Notes: generated by a model not told the origin, from the sequence alone. A stretch of 58,304 nt of DNA from an uncultured Coriobacteriaceae bacterium (GCA_900543875.1 UQSV01000002.1:1-58304), one strand, 5' to 3'; shown: positions 1 through 7,822, counted from the stretch's first letter. Translations and numbers: made by a program.

Positions 1-119
1 TCGACCGGAACGTAGCCGTGCGCGTCGAAGACGGCGCGCACGCGGTCGCGGATCTGCTCGCGCGCCTTCGCCTCGGCGGGCAGGATGTCGCGAAAGCCCC
101 TCGGCGTTCCAATGACCAC
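1..119 (-). CDS. HisZ/HisS-like N-terminus (partial, runs off left edge)
   Basis: Only the first 39 codons are present, reading leftward out of the window. A GTG start at 119 is preceded by GAGGAGGAG. The peptide begins MVIGTPRGFRDILPAEA, the motif 1-type N-terminus shared by histidyl-tRNA synthetase and its paralog HisZ (regulatory subunit of ATP phosphoribosyltransferase, first step of histidine biosynthesis). The GTPRGFRD form is closer to what I know of HisZ than to HisS (usually KGTRD), but the two cannot be separated from 39 residues. The neighbouring gene to the left (hisG would favour HisZ) would decide. Confidence 0.7.
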   Translation of the reverse strand, partial: MVIGTPRGFRDILPAEAKAREQIRDRVRAVFDAHGYVPV

Positions 120-310
120 AGGCTCCTCCTCGCAGTATCGGGTGTGCACCAAGCTAGCACGCGCCCGTTTCTCGTTGGTTTCGCTTCTGATGGCAGCGAT
201 GCCACCGTTGCGCTGCTCGCACGGCGTGGCGCGGTGCCGCCAGGGCGCTGCCGCCCCGGTGCCACGGCGCGACGCGGTGCCGCTGCGCCAGCGCCACGGT
301 CCGGCGCGGA

Positions 311-358
311 GCATGGCGGCAACCGTTCGCGGGCAAGCCCGCGACGGTTGCGGCATGC
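311..358. repeat. 48-bp near-perfect hairpin
   Basis: Two arms of about 23 nt (GCATG-GCGGCAACCG-TCGCGGGC and its near reverse complement) surround a 2-nt loop. No T-tract follows on either strand, so it is not an obvious intrinsic terminator. It lies 190-240 bp upstream of the HisZ/HisS-like start and may be in its leader. The rest of 120-380 holds no gene I can support. Confidence 0.6.
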
Positions 359-380
359 GAGCCATCCGCAACGTGACTGA

Positions 381-400
381 CACTTTAGCATAGTAAAGTG
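381..400. promoter_or_regulatory. operator-like palindrome 1 (CACTTTA-N6-TAAAGTG)
   Basis: A perfect 7-bp inverted repeat with a 6-bp spacer. It is A+T-rich in an otherwise G+C-rich region and is paired with a second copy 34 bp (about three helical turns) away. This looks like a two-site operator. I do not recognise the regulator. The nearest gene in the right orientation is the HisZ/HisS-like gene starting at 119. Confidence 0.6.
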
Positions 401-415
401 CTTCTCACGCCATTG

Positions 416-433
416 ACTTTACTTTGCTAAAGT
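416..433. promoter_or_regulatory. operator-like palindrome 2 (ACTTTA-N6-TAAAGT)
   Basis: Second copy of the palindrome at 381-400, a perfect 6-bp inverted repeat with a 6-bp spacer. A TTGACT hexamer (413-418, plus strand) overlaps its left edge and could be a -35 box, but I see no gene on the plus strand until 970. The pair more likely serves the minus-strand gene. Confidence 0.55.
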
Positions 434-497
434 GGTTTACCAATTTGATACGTTTGGGCCGCAAGCCGCAGCGCCCCTCTCGGCAGCACCCCTCTCG

Positions 498-650
498 GCG
501 GCGCTCCCACAACCCGAGGCGCCCCGCCCTTCAGCGCCCCCGCAGCCCAAGGCGCCCCGCACTTCAGCGCTCCCGCAACCCGAGGCGCTCCGCCCTTCAG
601 CGCCCCGCAGCCCGAGGCGCCCCGCCCTCAGCGCACCCCTCGGCAGCGCC
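498..650. repeat. degenerate 33-bp tandem repeat, about 4.5 copies
   Basis: Successive units (approximate starts 498, 529, 562, 595, 627) share the pattern CTTCAGCGCYCCCGCARCCC followed by RAGGCGCYCCGCC. The unit is a multiple of three, so every frame stays open and repetitive peptides appear on both strands. None has a ribosome-binding site. I treat it as noncoding. Confidence 0.7.
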
Positions 651-724
651 CACGACCCGGGTCCCACTCTTCAGCGCACTTCTCGGCCATTTGTGACGGC
701 ATTGCGAAGGCCCCTCTTCATTGG

Positions 725-834
725 GCACCCATAATTACGCGCCCTCGTATTGAGCACCCACTATTACGCGCTCAGAACCTCTCTAGCACGTAATAGCGGG
801 TGCTCAACTTATTAAAAGACGTAATAACGGGTGC
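725..834. repeat. left array of 16-bp motif RCGTAATNRYGGGTGC (4 copies)
   Basis: Copies lie at 725-740 and 754-769 (reverse: GCACCCATAATTACGC, GCACCCACTATTACGC) and at 788-803 and 819-834 (forward: ACGTAATAGCGGGTGC, ACGTAATAACGGGTGC). Start-to-start spacing is 29, 34 and 31 bp, so the two inner copies face each other. The block from 725 to about 806 is repeated almost exactly at 1971-2052, on the other side of the AbiEi/DUF559-type gene. Spacers of 13-18 bp and the inverted orientation rule out CRISPR. It looks like an iteron or operator array. Confidence 0.85.
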
Positions 835-969
835 TGAAATATACGGCAGCATGAACCAGGCATCATCAACGTCGTCTCTACCTGCAATGTCAGATTTGCG
901 TCAGACCGTGCACAGAGTTGTGTTGGACGCTCTTGTTAGCCTCTTGCTAAAGATTCCGTGGGAGGTCGG

Positions 970-1953
970 ATGGGCACGCGCAGGGACAGAGAAATCGAGC
1001 GGCTACTCGACAAGGCGCAGTCTGAGCAGAGTTGCCTTGGCGCAACCAACAGAATTATGCGAGAAGCGCTCGATAGGCGAATCGGCGAGCAACTCGTGCG
1101 CCCTCGCCCGCGCCTTTATGCGCGAAAAGCCTACTGGGAGAAGCTGGGCAAGTCGGAGCGCGAACGTCACATCATCCGCGGTCTTGCCGCACTGCACCCA
1201 GACTGGGTATTCTGTCAGGCAAGCGCGGCGCTCATGCTGGGCTTGCCGGTTTCGCTGCGGCGGCTCAAGAAAGCGCACGTCATTATGCCGGGGACACACT
1301 CAAAGGCAGGCATTGCGCTCAAGTGCCAGAGCAAGGTGCCCAGAGCAACTGCCGCCGCGGGCATCGTGCAAGTCACCTCGCTTGAGGACACCATCGTCGA
1401 CTGCCTGCTGGCGTTCGACTTCAAGGACGGCCTTGCCATCGCGGACGCAGCTCTTGCCCGTCTCGGCAACGACGGCGAGCGGCTCGAGAGACTGGTACGC
1501 GAACGGGGACGCAGGCGCCCGGGACTGCGCCAGGCGCTCGAGACCATCCGCTGGGCCGATTCCCGCAGCGAGAGCGGGGGCGAGTCGATCGCGCGCGCCG
1601 TCATGATCGAACACGGATTCATGCTGCCCGAGCTGCAGGTTGTTGTTGGCGACCCCTCCAGGAAGGGCGAAAGCTGGCGCTGTGACTTCTTTTGGGTGCT
1701 CGCTGATGGAACGCGCGTGGCCGGCGAGCTCGACGGGCTCGAGAAGTACACAAACCCCGAGATGACAAAGGGCCAAAGCGCCATGAAGGTCATGAGCAAC
1801 GAGCGCATCCGCGAGTCGCAGCTCACGCTCGCCGTTGACCGCGTGCTGCGCTTCACCTGGGACGACGTAAAGGACGAGCAACGACTCGTGGCGAAGCTCG
1901 AGCAGTTTGGAATTCCACGCAAGCTCGGGCAGGTGCCGAGCATCCACGAGTAA
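970..1953 (+). CDS. AbiEi-like / DUF559 (Vsr-fold) protein
   Basis: A 327-aa protein. I chose the ATG at 970 because GGAGGT (961-966) precedes it, although the 3-nt spacing is short; GTG at 958 has no ribosome-binding site. Residues ~70-180 resemble the AbiEi antitoxin-type domain common in Actinobacteria (a COxS-like 'SAALMLGLPV' segment, then 'VTSLEDTIVDCL'). The C-terminal third has DUF559/Vsr-like nuclease-fold features: an early Glu in GGESIARAV, Asp in WRCDFFW, Glu in GELDG followed by K-Y, then VLRFTWDDV. No AbiEii toxin or restriction gene is adjacent. It stands alone between two arrays of a 16-bp motif (725-834, 1971-2153). Nuclease activity is inferred from fold-like motifs, not shown. 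Confidence 0.75.
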   Translation: MGTRRDREIERLLDKAQSEQSCLGATNRIMREALDRRIGEQLVRPRPRLYARKAYWEKLGKSERERHIIRGLAALHPDWVFCQASAALMLGLPVSLRRLKKAHVIMPGTHSKAGIALKCQSKVPRATAAAGIVQVTSLEDTIVDCLLAFDFKDGLAIADAALARLGNDGERLERLVRERGRRRPGLRQALETIRWADSRSESGGESIARAVMIEHGFMLPELQVVVGDPSRKGESWRCDFFWVLADGTRVAGELDGLEKYTNPEMTKGQSAMKVMSNERIRESQLTLAVDRVLRFTWDDVKDEQRLVAKLEQFGIPRKLGQVPSIHE

Positions 1954-1970
1954 ACGGCTAGCGCCGGCGA

Positions 1971-2153
1971 GCACCCATAATTACGCGCCCTCGTATTGAG
2001 CACCCACTATTACGCGCTCAAAGCCTTCCTAGCACGTAATAGCGGGTGCTCAAGCAACTGAGGCGCGTAATAGTGGGTGCGAGAACCGGGGCACGTAATA
2101 GTGGGTGCACGAGGAGGGTGTACGAGGAGAAGCAAACGCGTAATGGCGGGTGC
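1971..2153. repeat. right array of 16-bp motif (6 copies)
   Basis: Copies lie at 1971-1986 and 2000-2015 (reverse) and at 2034-2049, 2065-2080, 2093-2108 and 2138-2153 (forward). The first four keep the 29/34/31-bp spacing of the left array, and the text between them is also conserved, so about 82 bp form a direct repeat flanking the gene. The last two copies extend the array. Four of the six are GTAATAGYGGGTGC in the forward sense. Confidence 0.85.
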
Positions 2154-2172
2154 GCGGCGGACGCGGCCAACA

Positions 2173-2212
2173 CAAAAGCGCCCAGCCGCGGGCGGATGCC
2201 GGGCTGGGCGCT
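2173..2212 (-). terminator. intrinsic terminator of the liv operon
   Basis: A perfect 10-bp stem AGCGCCCAGC/GCTGGGCGCT (2177-2186 with 2203-2212), followed on the minus strand by TTTTGTG. It lies 34 bp past the livF stop. Confidence 0.85.
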
Positions 2213-2245
2213 CAAGCGAACGCTATTGACGAGACGCGAGCCGCA

Positions 2246-2956
2246 TCAGCCGCCGAGGTAGGCCTGCTTCACGCGGTCGTCGTTCGCGAGGTCTGCGGCG
2301 TTGCCGCTCATCGACACGCGGCCGGTCTCGAGCACGTAGGCGCGGTCGGCCACGGACAGGGCCATGCGCGCGTTCTGCTCGACCAGCAGAACCGTCGTGC
2401 CCGTCTCGTGCAGGGACTTGATGATGTTGAAGATCTCCTGCACCAGGATGGGCGCCAGGCCCATCGACGGCTCGTCGAGCATGAGCAGGCGCGGCTTGCT
2501 CATGAGGGCGCGGCCCATGGCAAGCATCTGCTGCTCGCCGCCCGACAGGGTGCCGGCGCTCTGGCCCTCGCGTTCCTTGAGGCGCGGGAAGCGGTCGAAC
2601 ACCATCTCGAGCGAGTCGGCGATCTCGGTCGAGTCCCTACGGGTGAAGGCGCCCATCTCGAGGTTCTCGCGAACGCTCATCTGCAAAAACACGCGCCTAC
2701 CCTCAGGGCACAGGGCCATGCCCTTGCTCACGATGGTGTGCGGCGGAATGCCCAGCAGGCTCTCGCCCTCGAACTCCACCTTGCCCTCGCGGGGCTTGAG
2801 CAGGCCCGCGACGGTGTTGAGCGTCGTGGACTTGCCGGCGCCGTTCGCGCCGATGAGGGTCACGATCTCGCCCTCCTCGACGTCAAACGAGATGCCCTTC
2901 ACCGCGTGGATCGAGCCGTAGTAGACGTTGAGGTCGTCAACGTGAAGGATGCTCAT
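2246..2956 (-). CDS. livF: branched-chain amino-acid ABC transporter ATPase LivF
   Basis: A 236-aa cytoplasmic ATPase, normal length for LivF. Walker A GANGAGKST (residues 36-44), a signature LSGGEQQ near 140, Walker B LLMLDEPSMGLAP and H-loop-region LLVEQNARMAL are all present. The ATG at 2956 follows AGGAGG by 6 nt and sits 1 nt after the livG stop, so the two are probably translationally coupled. It is the last gene of livJ-H-M-G-F and pairs with LivG to power uptake of Leu/Ile/Val or a related amino acid or amide (some Liv-type systems take urea or short amides). An in-frame ATG 15 nt upstream is less likely. Confidence 0.93.
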   Translation of the reverse strand: MSILHVDDLNVYYGSIHAVKGISFDVEEGEIVTLIGANGAGKSTTLNTVAGLLKPREGKVEFEGESLLGIPPHTIVSKGMALCPEGRRVFLQMSVRENLEMGAFTRRDSTEIADSLEMVFDRFPRLKEREGQSAGTLSGGEQQMLAMGRALMSKPRLLMLDEPSMGLAPILVQEIFNIIKSLHETGTTVLLVEQNARMALSVADRAYVLETGRVSMSGNAADLANDDRVKQAYLGG

Positions 2957-2957
2957 G

Positions 2958-3842
2958 CTAGGCCTCCTCATCCTGCTTGCCGAGGTAAGCCTCGATGACC
3001 TGCGGGTTGCTCTGGATCTGCTCGGGCGTGCCCTTGGCGATGATCTTGCCGTAGTTGAGGACGGCGATGCCCTCGCAGATGCCCATGACCAGGTCCATGT
3101 CGTGCTCGATGAGCATGACGGCGATCTGGAACTGGTCGCGAATCTTGCGGATGTTGTCCATGAGCTCGGCCGTCTCGGACGGGTTCATGCCGGCGGCCGG
3201 CTCGTCGAGCAGCAGCAGCTTGGGTTTGGTGGCAAGCGCGCGCACGATCTCGAGGCGACGCTGGGCGCCGTAGGGCAGAGACCCCGCGATGTGGTTGGCG
3301 TAGACGCTCATGTCAAAGACGTCGAGCAGCTCGAGGGCGCGCTCGTGCATCTCCTTCTCGGCACTCCAGTAGGCCGGCAGGCGGAACATCGAGCTCCACA
3401 TGCCCTCCTTGACCTGGTTGTGCAGGCCAATCTTGACGTTGTCCTCGACGGACAGCGACGAGAAGAGGCGGATGTTCTGGAAGGTGCGGGCCACGCCCAG
3501 GCGGCTCGCGGCGGCCGCGTCCATGCCAGCGGTGTCGATGCCGTCAAGCATGACCATGCCGTGCGTGGGCTGGTAAACCTTCGTGAGCAGGTTGAACACG
3601 GTGGTCTTGCCGGCGCCGTTGGGGCCAATGAGGCCCGCGATCTCGGTCTTGCCCACGGCGAAGTTGAAGTTGTCGACGGCCTTGAGTCCGCCAAACTCGA
3701 TGCCGAGGTGGCGGCACTCGAGGACGGGGCGCTCGTTGACGTCGCGCTCGGGAACGATCGAGTCGGTGGGCAGCGGCACCATCTTGGTGTGCTCGCGACG
3801 CTCGGCGGCGTGGCGCTCGAAGGCGTTGGTCTTAGCGCTCAC
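2958..3842 (-). CDS. livG: branched-chain amino-acid ABC transporter ATPase LivG
   Basis: A 294-aa ATPase. I chose GTG at 3842, which overlaps the livM stop by 11 nt with an upstream GGGAGG. Walker A GPNGAGKTT is at about 73-81, followed by the LivG-type Q-loop segment ARTFQNIRLF, a helical insert (LHNQVKEGMWSSMFRLP) usual for LivG, Walker B LLLLDEPAAGMNP and IEHDMDLVM. The C-terminus ends VIEAYLGKQ, as LivG does. The ~38-residue N-terminal tail before the ABC domain is longer than in most LivG. It partners LivF on the LivHM channel. Confidence 0.93.
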   Translation of the reverse strand: MSAKTNAFERHAAERREHTKMVPLPTDSIVPERDVNERPVLECRHLGIEFGGLKAVDNFNFAVGKTEIAGLIGPNGAGKTTVFNLLTKVYQPTHGMVMLDGIDTAGMDAAAASRLGVARTFQNIRLFSSLSVEDNVKIGLHNQVKEGMWSSMFRLPAYWSAEKEMHERALELLDVFDMSVYANHIAGSLPYGAQRRLEIVRALATKPKLLLLDEPAAGMNPSETAELMDNIRKIRDQFQIAVMLIEHDMDLVMGICEGIAVLNYGKIIAKGTPEQIQSNPQVIEAYLGKQDEEA

Positions 3843-4941
3843 TGGCCTCGCCTCCCTTCTCGGCAACCTTGGCCGGACGCTTGAACTTGGCCTTGAAGGT
3901 GTCAACGAACTGGCGCAGCAGTGGGTTGTTCGAGACGATCATGACGAGGATCAGCACCACGGCGTAGATGAGCATGCGCCAGTCGGAGATGGCGCGCAGC
4001 ATCTCGGGCAGCACGGTGAGCAGCGCCGCGGAGATGATCGAGCCGCGAATGTTACCCATGCCGCCCAGCACGACGAAGACCAGCACCAGGATCGAGGTGT
4101 TGAAGTCGAACTTCTTGGGAACGATCGAGCTGTAGCCCATCGCGTAGAAGCAGCCGGCCGCACCTGCCAGGGCGGCGGCCACGACGAAGGCGATGAGGCG
4201 GTACTTGGTGACGTTGATGCCCACGGACTCGGCGGCGATGCGATTGTCGCGCACGGCCATGATGGCGCGGCCCGAGCGGCTGTTCACGAGGTTGAGCACG
4301 ACCGTTACGGTGATGAGCACGAGCACGATGCCGATGACGAACGTCGACATCTTATTGATGCCCGTGGCGCCCTGCGGGCCGTTGATGAGCAGCGTGCCGC
4401 CCTGCATGCCCAGCGACTTGGCGTCGGTCATCGAGAAGTGCAGGCCGGAGCCGTCGAGGCCAACGTAGAGGTTGTTGAGGATGTTCTTGATGATCTCGCC
4501 AAAGGCCAGGGTCACGATGGCGAGGTAGTCACCGCGCAGGCGCATGACCGGGATGCCGATGATGAAGCCGGCGACGGCGGCGAGCAGCGCCGCAGCGACG
4601 AGGGCGATGACGTAGGCCAGAAGACCGTTGCCCACCATGCCGCCCACGAGCGAGAAGACGACGACGCCCGAGAAGGCGCCCACGCTCATGAAGCCGGCGT
4701 GGCCCAGCGACAGCTCGCCGGAGATGCCGACGACCAGGTTGAGCGAGACGGCCATGCACACGTAGGCGCAGATGGGGATCAGCTGGCCGGCGAGCGAGTT
4801 GGTGAGGATGCCCGTGGCGTCGAGCGCGGTCATGATGGCAAAGAACGCGACGATGATGCCATAGGTGATGAGGTTGGACTGCAGGCGCTTGCTCATGCGG
4901 CGGGGAGCGGCTGCGGTGGTGGCGGTGTTGGTATCTGCCAT
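3832..4941 (-). CDS. livM: branched-chain amino-acid ABC transporter permease LivM
   Basis: A 369-aa inner-membrane permease with about ten hydrophobic segments. LivM hallmarks are ISGELSLGHAGFMSVGAF, the GIPVMRLRGDYLAIVTLAFGE region, and the EAA-like RSGRAIMAVRDNRIAAESVG loop that docks the ATPases. The C-terminal KPAKVAEKGG tail is cytoplasmic and lysine-rich. It starts 4 nt downstream of the livH stop. It forms the channel with LivH. Confidence 0.93.
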   Translation of the reverse strand: MADTNTATTAAAPRRMSKRLQSNLITYGIIVAFFAIMTALDATGILTNSLAGQLIPICAYVCMAVSLNLVVGISGELSLGHAGFMSVGAFSGVVVFSLVGGMVGNGLLAYVIALVAAALLAAVAGFIIGIPVMRLRGDYLAIVTLAFGEIIKNILNNLYVGLDGSGLHFSMTDAKSLGMQGGTLLINGPQGATGINKMSTFVIGIVLVLITVTVVLNLVNSRSGRAIMAVRDNRIAAESVGINVTKYRLIAFVVAAALAGAAGCFYAMGYSSIVPKKFDFNTSILVLVFVVLGGMGNIRGSIISAALLTVLPEMLRAISDWRMLIYAVVLILVMIVSNNPLLRQFVDTFKAKFKRPAKVAEKGGEASER

Positions 4942-4945
4942 GGCG

Positions 4946-5827
4946 CTACACCTTCTCCCTGACGGTCTTGCCGAGCAGGCCGCTCGGCTTCACGAGCAGC
5001 ACGACGATGAGGACGCCGAACACGATGGCGTCGGCGAGCTGGGTGCCCACGTAGGCCTTGGCGAAGATCTCGATGACGCCAAGGACGAGGCCGCCCACGA
5101 AGGCGCCGGGGATCGAGCCGATGCCGCCGATGACGGCGGCGGTGAAGGCCTTGATGCCAGGTAGCGAGCCAGTCGTGGGGATCAGCGTGGGATAGGCCGA
5201 GCACATGAGCACGCCGGCGATGGCGGCCAGGCCCGAGCCGATGGCGAACGTGAGCGAGATGGTCGAGTTCACGTTGATGCCCATGAGCGTGGCGGCGCCG
5301 CGGTCCTCGGAGCAGGCGCGCATGGCCTTGCCCATGCGGGTCTTGCCGGTAAAGGCCGTGAGGGCGATCATGACGACGATGCCCGAGAGCACGGTGACGA
5401 TCGTGATGGCGCTGATGACGAGCTGGCCGTCGAACAGGCTCACGCTGGGCAGGTCGACGACGCTCGGGAACGACTTGGTGTCGGAGCCCCAGATGAGCAG
5501 CGCGGCGTTCTGCAGGAAGTAGCTCACGCCGATGGCGGTGATCAGGACGTCGAGCGACGGGGCGTTGCGCAGCGGCTTGTAGGCCAGGCGCTCGACCACA
5601 ATGCCGAGCACGGTGCACGCCACGATCGAGAGCAGCACGCCCACGCCGGCGGGCAGGCCCAGGTAGTTAACGGCACAGAAGCACACGTAGCCGCCAACCA
5701 TGATGATGTCGCCGTGGGCGAAGTTCAGCATCTTGGCGATGCCGTACACCATGGTGTAGCCCAGGGCGATGATCGCGTAGACGCTGCCCAGCGACAGGCC
5801 GTTGATGAGGTTCGTCAGAAGGCCCAT
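4946..5827 (-). CDS. livH: branched-chain amino-acid ABC transporter permease LivH
   Basis: A 293-aa permease beginning MGLLTNLINGLSLGSVYAI, with LivH motifs (ALGYTMVYGIAKMLNFAHGD, the TRMGKAMRACSED loop, IGGIGSIPGAFVGG). AAAGGAGG lies 9 nt before the ATG at 5827. A closer out-of-frame ATG in the spacer would give a different reading and is not used. It lies 192 bp after the binding-protein gene, and a hairpin in that gap could lower expression of livH relative to it. Confidence 0.93.
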   Translation of the reverse strand: MGLLTNLINGLSLGSVYAIIALGYTMVYGIAKMLNFAHGDIIMVGGYVCFCAVNYLGLPAGVGVLLSIVACTVLGIVVERLAYKPLRNAPSLDVLITAIGVSYFLQNAALLIWGSDTKSFPSVVDLPSVSLFDGQLVISAITIVTVLSGIVVMIALTAFTGKTRMGKAMRACSEDRGAATLMGINVNSTISLTFAIGSGLAAIAGVLMCSAYPTLIPTTGSLPGIKAFTAAVIGGIGSIPGAFVGGLVLGVIEIFAKAYVGTQLADAIVFGVLIVVLLVKPSGLLGKTVREKV

Positions 5828-5916
5828 GTCATGCCGCCTCCTTTCAATTCGCGCTGCCGGTAACGCCTCCGAAATGGGGTGGACACGCCCCGGCAACTTC
5901 TCTTTCCTACCGACAA

Positions 5917-5945
5917 GCGGGGACCATCGCGCAGATGGCCCCCGC
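5917..5945 (-). other. intercistronic hairpin between livJ and livH
   Basis: A 12-bp stem GCGGGGACCATC/GATGGCCCCCGC (one G-T pair) with a 5-nt loop. No clear T-tract follows, so it may protect or attenuate the upstream mRNA rather than end it. Such elements are common after binding-protein genes, which are needed in excess over the permease. Confidence 0.6.
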
Positions 5946-6019
5946 TCGCACTATCAATAGATTACGGACGACACGACTCAGACGAAGCGCGCGAGACGCT
6001 CGCCCGTGACGACGCTGAA

Positions 6020-7267
6020 CTAGTCCAGCGGCTGGTACACGCCGTCCTTGATGACCATGCCCTTGGGCTCCTTGGAGACCTCGCCCGTGTCCTTCCAGGT
6101 GACGTTCTCGCCGGTGAGACCGGAGTAGGTGTAGCCATCGACGATGGCGGCCTTGAGCTTGTCGCAGATGTCGGAGGCACTCATGTCAGGCGTGCAGCCG
6201 GTCTTCTCGAGCAGCTCCTTAACGACGTAGACGCAGTCATAGGCGTCGGCGGCGAACTGAATCGGGTCGTCACCGTAGGCGTCCTTGTAGGCCTTCGTGA
6301 ACTTGGAGGTCTTCTCGTCGGTGGCGGTGGCGACGAACGGGGTCAGCAGCATGAGACCCTCGGCGAGCTTGGTGTCGAAGCCCTCGACCGTCAGGATGCC
6401 GTCCATGCCGTCGCAGCCAAAGAAGCCGGGGGCATAGCCCATGCCATCGGCCTGCTTGAGAATCAGCGCGGCGGGGGTGTAGTAGATCGGCAGGAAGACG
6501 AGGTCGGCGCCGTTGTTCTTGGCGTCGTTGAGCTGCACGGAGAAGTCGTTGGCGGAGTCATCCGTGAAGGTCGTGGTCGAGACGATGTTCAGGCCCTGGT
6601 TGGCGGCCTCGGCCTCGAACTTCTTGTAGATGCCCGTGGAGTAGGCATCGGAGTTGTTGTAGATGACGGCGATCTTGTTCTCCTTGCTCAGGGCCTTCTT
6701 GGCGAGGTACTGAGCGGAAGCGGTGCCCTGGTTGGGGTCGGTGAAGCACATCTGGAAGACGTTGTCCTTGCGCGGGGTCGTGACGTTGCCGTCGACGTCC
6801 TCCTGGCCACCGATGACGTCGTTGGAGCTGGCGGACGGCGTGATCTCGAACACGTTGTCGGCGTTGGTCTCGGCGGAGACGGCCACGCAGGGAGCGGTGG
6901 TCGTGGTGCCAACGAGAACCTGCAGGCCCCAGTCCTTGAGGTTGTTGTAGGCGTTGATGGACTTCTCGGGATCGTGCTCGTCGTCCTGGCAGTTGTGCTC
7001 GAACTTGACCGAGCCGCCGGCGGCGTTGATCTCGTCGACAGCGAGCTGGGCACCGTTCTTGGTGGCGTTGCCATAGATGGCGGCGGCACCGGTCAGCGGG
7101 CCGATGTTGCCGATCTTGAAGGTGTCGGCCGAGTCGCTGCTGGAGGAGCCAGCGCTCGAGGAACCGGAGTTGCCGCAGCCGGCGAGGCCAGCGACGCTTA
7201 GAATGCCCGCTGCACCAGACAGCTTCACGAAGTTCCTACGGGACATGCCAAAACGATTGGACTCCAT
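6020..7267 (-). CDS. livJ: branched-chain amino-acid substrate-binding lipoprotein (Tat-type signal)
   Basis: A 415-aa periplasmic-binding-fold type I protein. ATG at 7267 is preceded by GAGGAGG at 7 nt. The N-terminus carries a twin-arginine motif, MSRRNFVKLSG (residues 8-18), and a lipobox LAGC at about 28-31, then a Ser/Gly/Asp linker. It is therefore probably Tat-exported and lipid-anchored on the outer face of the membrane. The mature domain begins FKIGNIGPLTGAAAIYG, typical of Leu/Ile/Val-binding proteins, and contains VGTTTTAPCVAVSAE and the IAVIYNNSDAYSTG hinge region. It delivers ligand to LivHMGF. Specificity within the branched-chain/amide group cannot be read from sequence. Confidence 0.92.
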   Translation of the reverse strand: MESNRFGMSRRNFVKLSGAAGILSVAGLAGCGNSGSSSAGSSSSDSADTFKIGNIGPLTGAAAIYGNATKNGAQLAVDEINAAGGSVKFEHNCQDDEHDPEKSINAYNNLKDWGLQVLVGTTTTAPCVAVSAETNADNVFEITPSASSNDVIGGQEDVDGNVTTPRKDNVFQMCFTDPNQGTASAQYLAKKALSKENKIAVIYNNSDAYSTGIYKKFEAEAANQGLNIVSTTTFTDDSANDFSVQLNDAKNNGADLVFLPIYYTPAALILKQADGMGYAPGFFGCDGMDGILTVEGFDTKLAEGLMLLTPFVATATDEKTSKFTKAYKDAYGDDPIQFAADAYDCVYVVKELLEKTGCTPDMSASDICDKLKAAIVDGYTYSGLTGENVTWKDTGEVSKEPKGMVIKDGVYQPLD

Positions 7268-7348
7268 CTTTCATCCTCCTCGATGCGTGGCCTTTAGCGA
7301 TTGACTGACACGCGCGGGGAAGGCCTACCCCGTTTGTGTTGGTTGAAC

Positions 7349-7378
7349 ACGATAGCGGCAAAATGTTGAATTTGTCAG
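7349..7378 (-). promoter_or_regulatory. probable promoter of the liv operon
   Basis: Minus-strand -35 CTGACA (7378-7373) and -10 TATCGT (7354-7349), 18 bp apart, about 80 nt before the livJ start. The short palindrome GTGTT-N-AACAC lies just downstream of the -10. Confidence 0.5.
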
Positions 7379-7623
7379 CACTTTTTCAACAGCTCGCCGT
7401 GTTTTAACCGCGCCGTAATAAACGTATCTGACAGCGAGCGACCCCATATTTGGGTGAACGGCAAAGTCGCAGCGTGACGGGTCTGCGATGGCCTCCGCGG
7501 CGCTGGTTTCAACGTTGATGGCACGGCTGTGGGGCGAGGTTGCTGCGGCCGTCTCGGCCACGCATCGGGGGGCGGGTCTGCTGACACGCGGCTCTGCTCG
7601 GCCACGTCGGCGCAAGCGAGGCT

Positions 7624-7702
7624 GATTAGTGTACACAAGTTGGCAAATGTACTGCTATCAAGGCTCAAATCGGCCTGTTTTGCCAACTTACGCTCACTAA
7701 TC
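7624..7702. repeat. 79-bp inverted-repeat element, related to the 137-bp family
   Basis: The ends are GATTAGTG and CACTAATC; inside them AAGTTGGCAAA (7637-7647) pairs with TTTGCCAACTT (7679-7689). The left side (CTGATTAG, TGTACAC, AAGTTGGC) resembles the left end of the element at 43608. It lacks the AGTAGA core, so it looks like a shortened relative. The rest of 7379-7623 shows no gene. Confidence 0.7.
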
Positions 7703-7725
7703 GAACGAGCATGACCCTTCTTAAG

Positions 7726-7756
7726 CAAAAGCGCCGCGGGCTCAAAGCCCACGACG
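7726..7756 (-). terminator. intrinsic terminator of ybaK-murJ
   Basis: An 11-bp stem (7732-7742 with 7746-7756, two G-U pairs in RNA, 3-nt loop) is followed on the minus strand by CTTTTGCTT. It lies about 65 bp past the murJ stop. Confidence 0.7.
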
Positions 7757-7822
7757 CTCGAAGGACGGTATTTGGCTGTGGCTCGCCCCCAGCATTGGAG
7801 GCTGGTAGGGAAACGCCCTCCC

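Noticed and set aside
437..667. Repetitive 76-aa frame on the minus strand over the 33-bp tandem repeat
   Set aside because: Frames stay open only because the unit is a multiple of three; no ribosome-binding site and an implausible composition.
725..834. CRISPR array
   Set aside because: The repeats are 16 bp with 13-18-bp spacers, occur in both orientations, and the spacers are themselves repeated on the other side of the gene. No cas gene is present.
970..1953. A complete AbiE toxin-antitoxin pair
   Set aside because: Only an AbiEi-like domain is present; no AbiEii nucleotidyltransferase frame is found on either side.
7268..7725. Short frames on both strands upstream of livJ
   Set aside because: None has a ribosome-binding site; the region is explained by a promoter, a palindromic element and a terminator.
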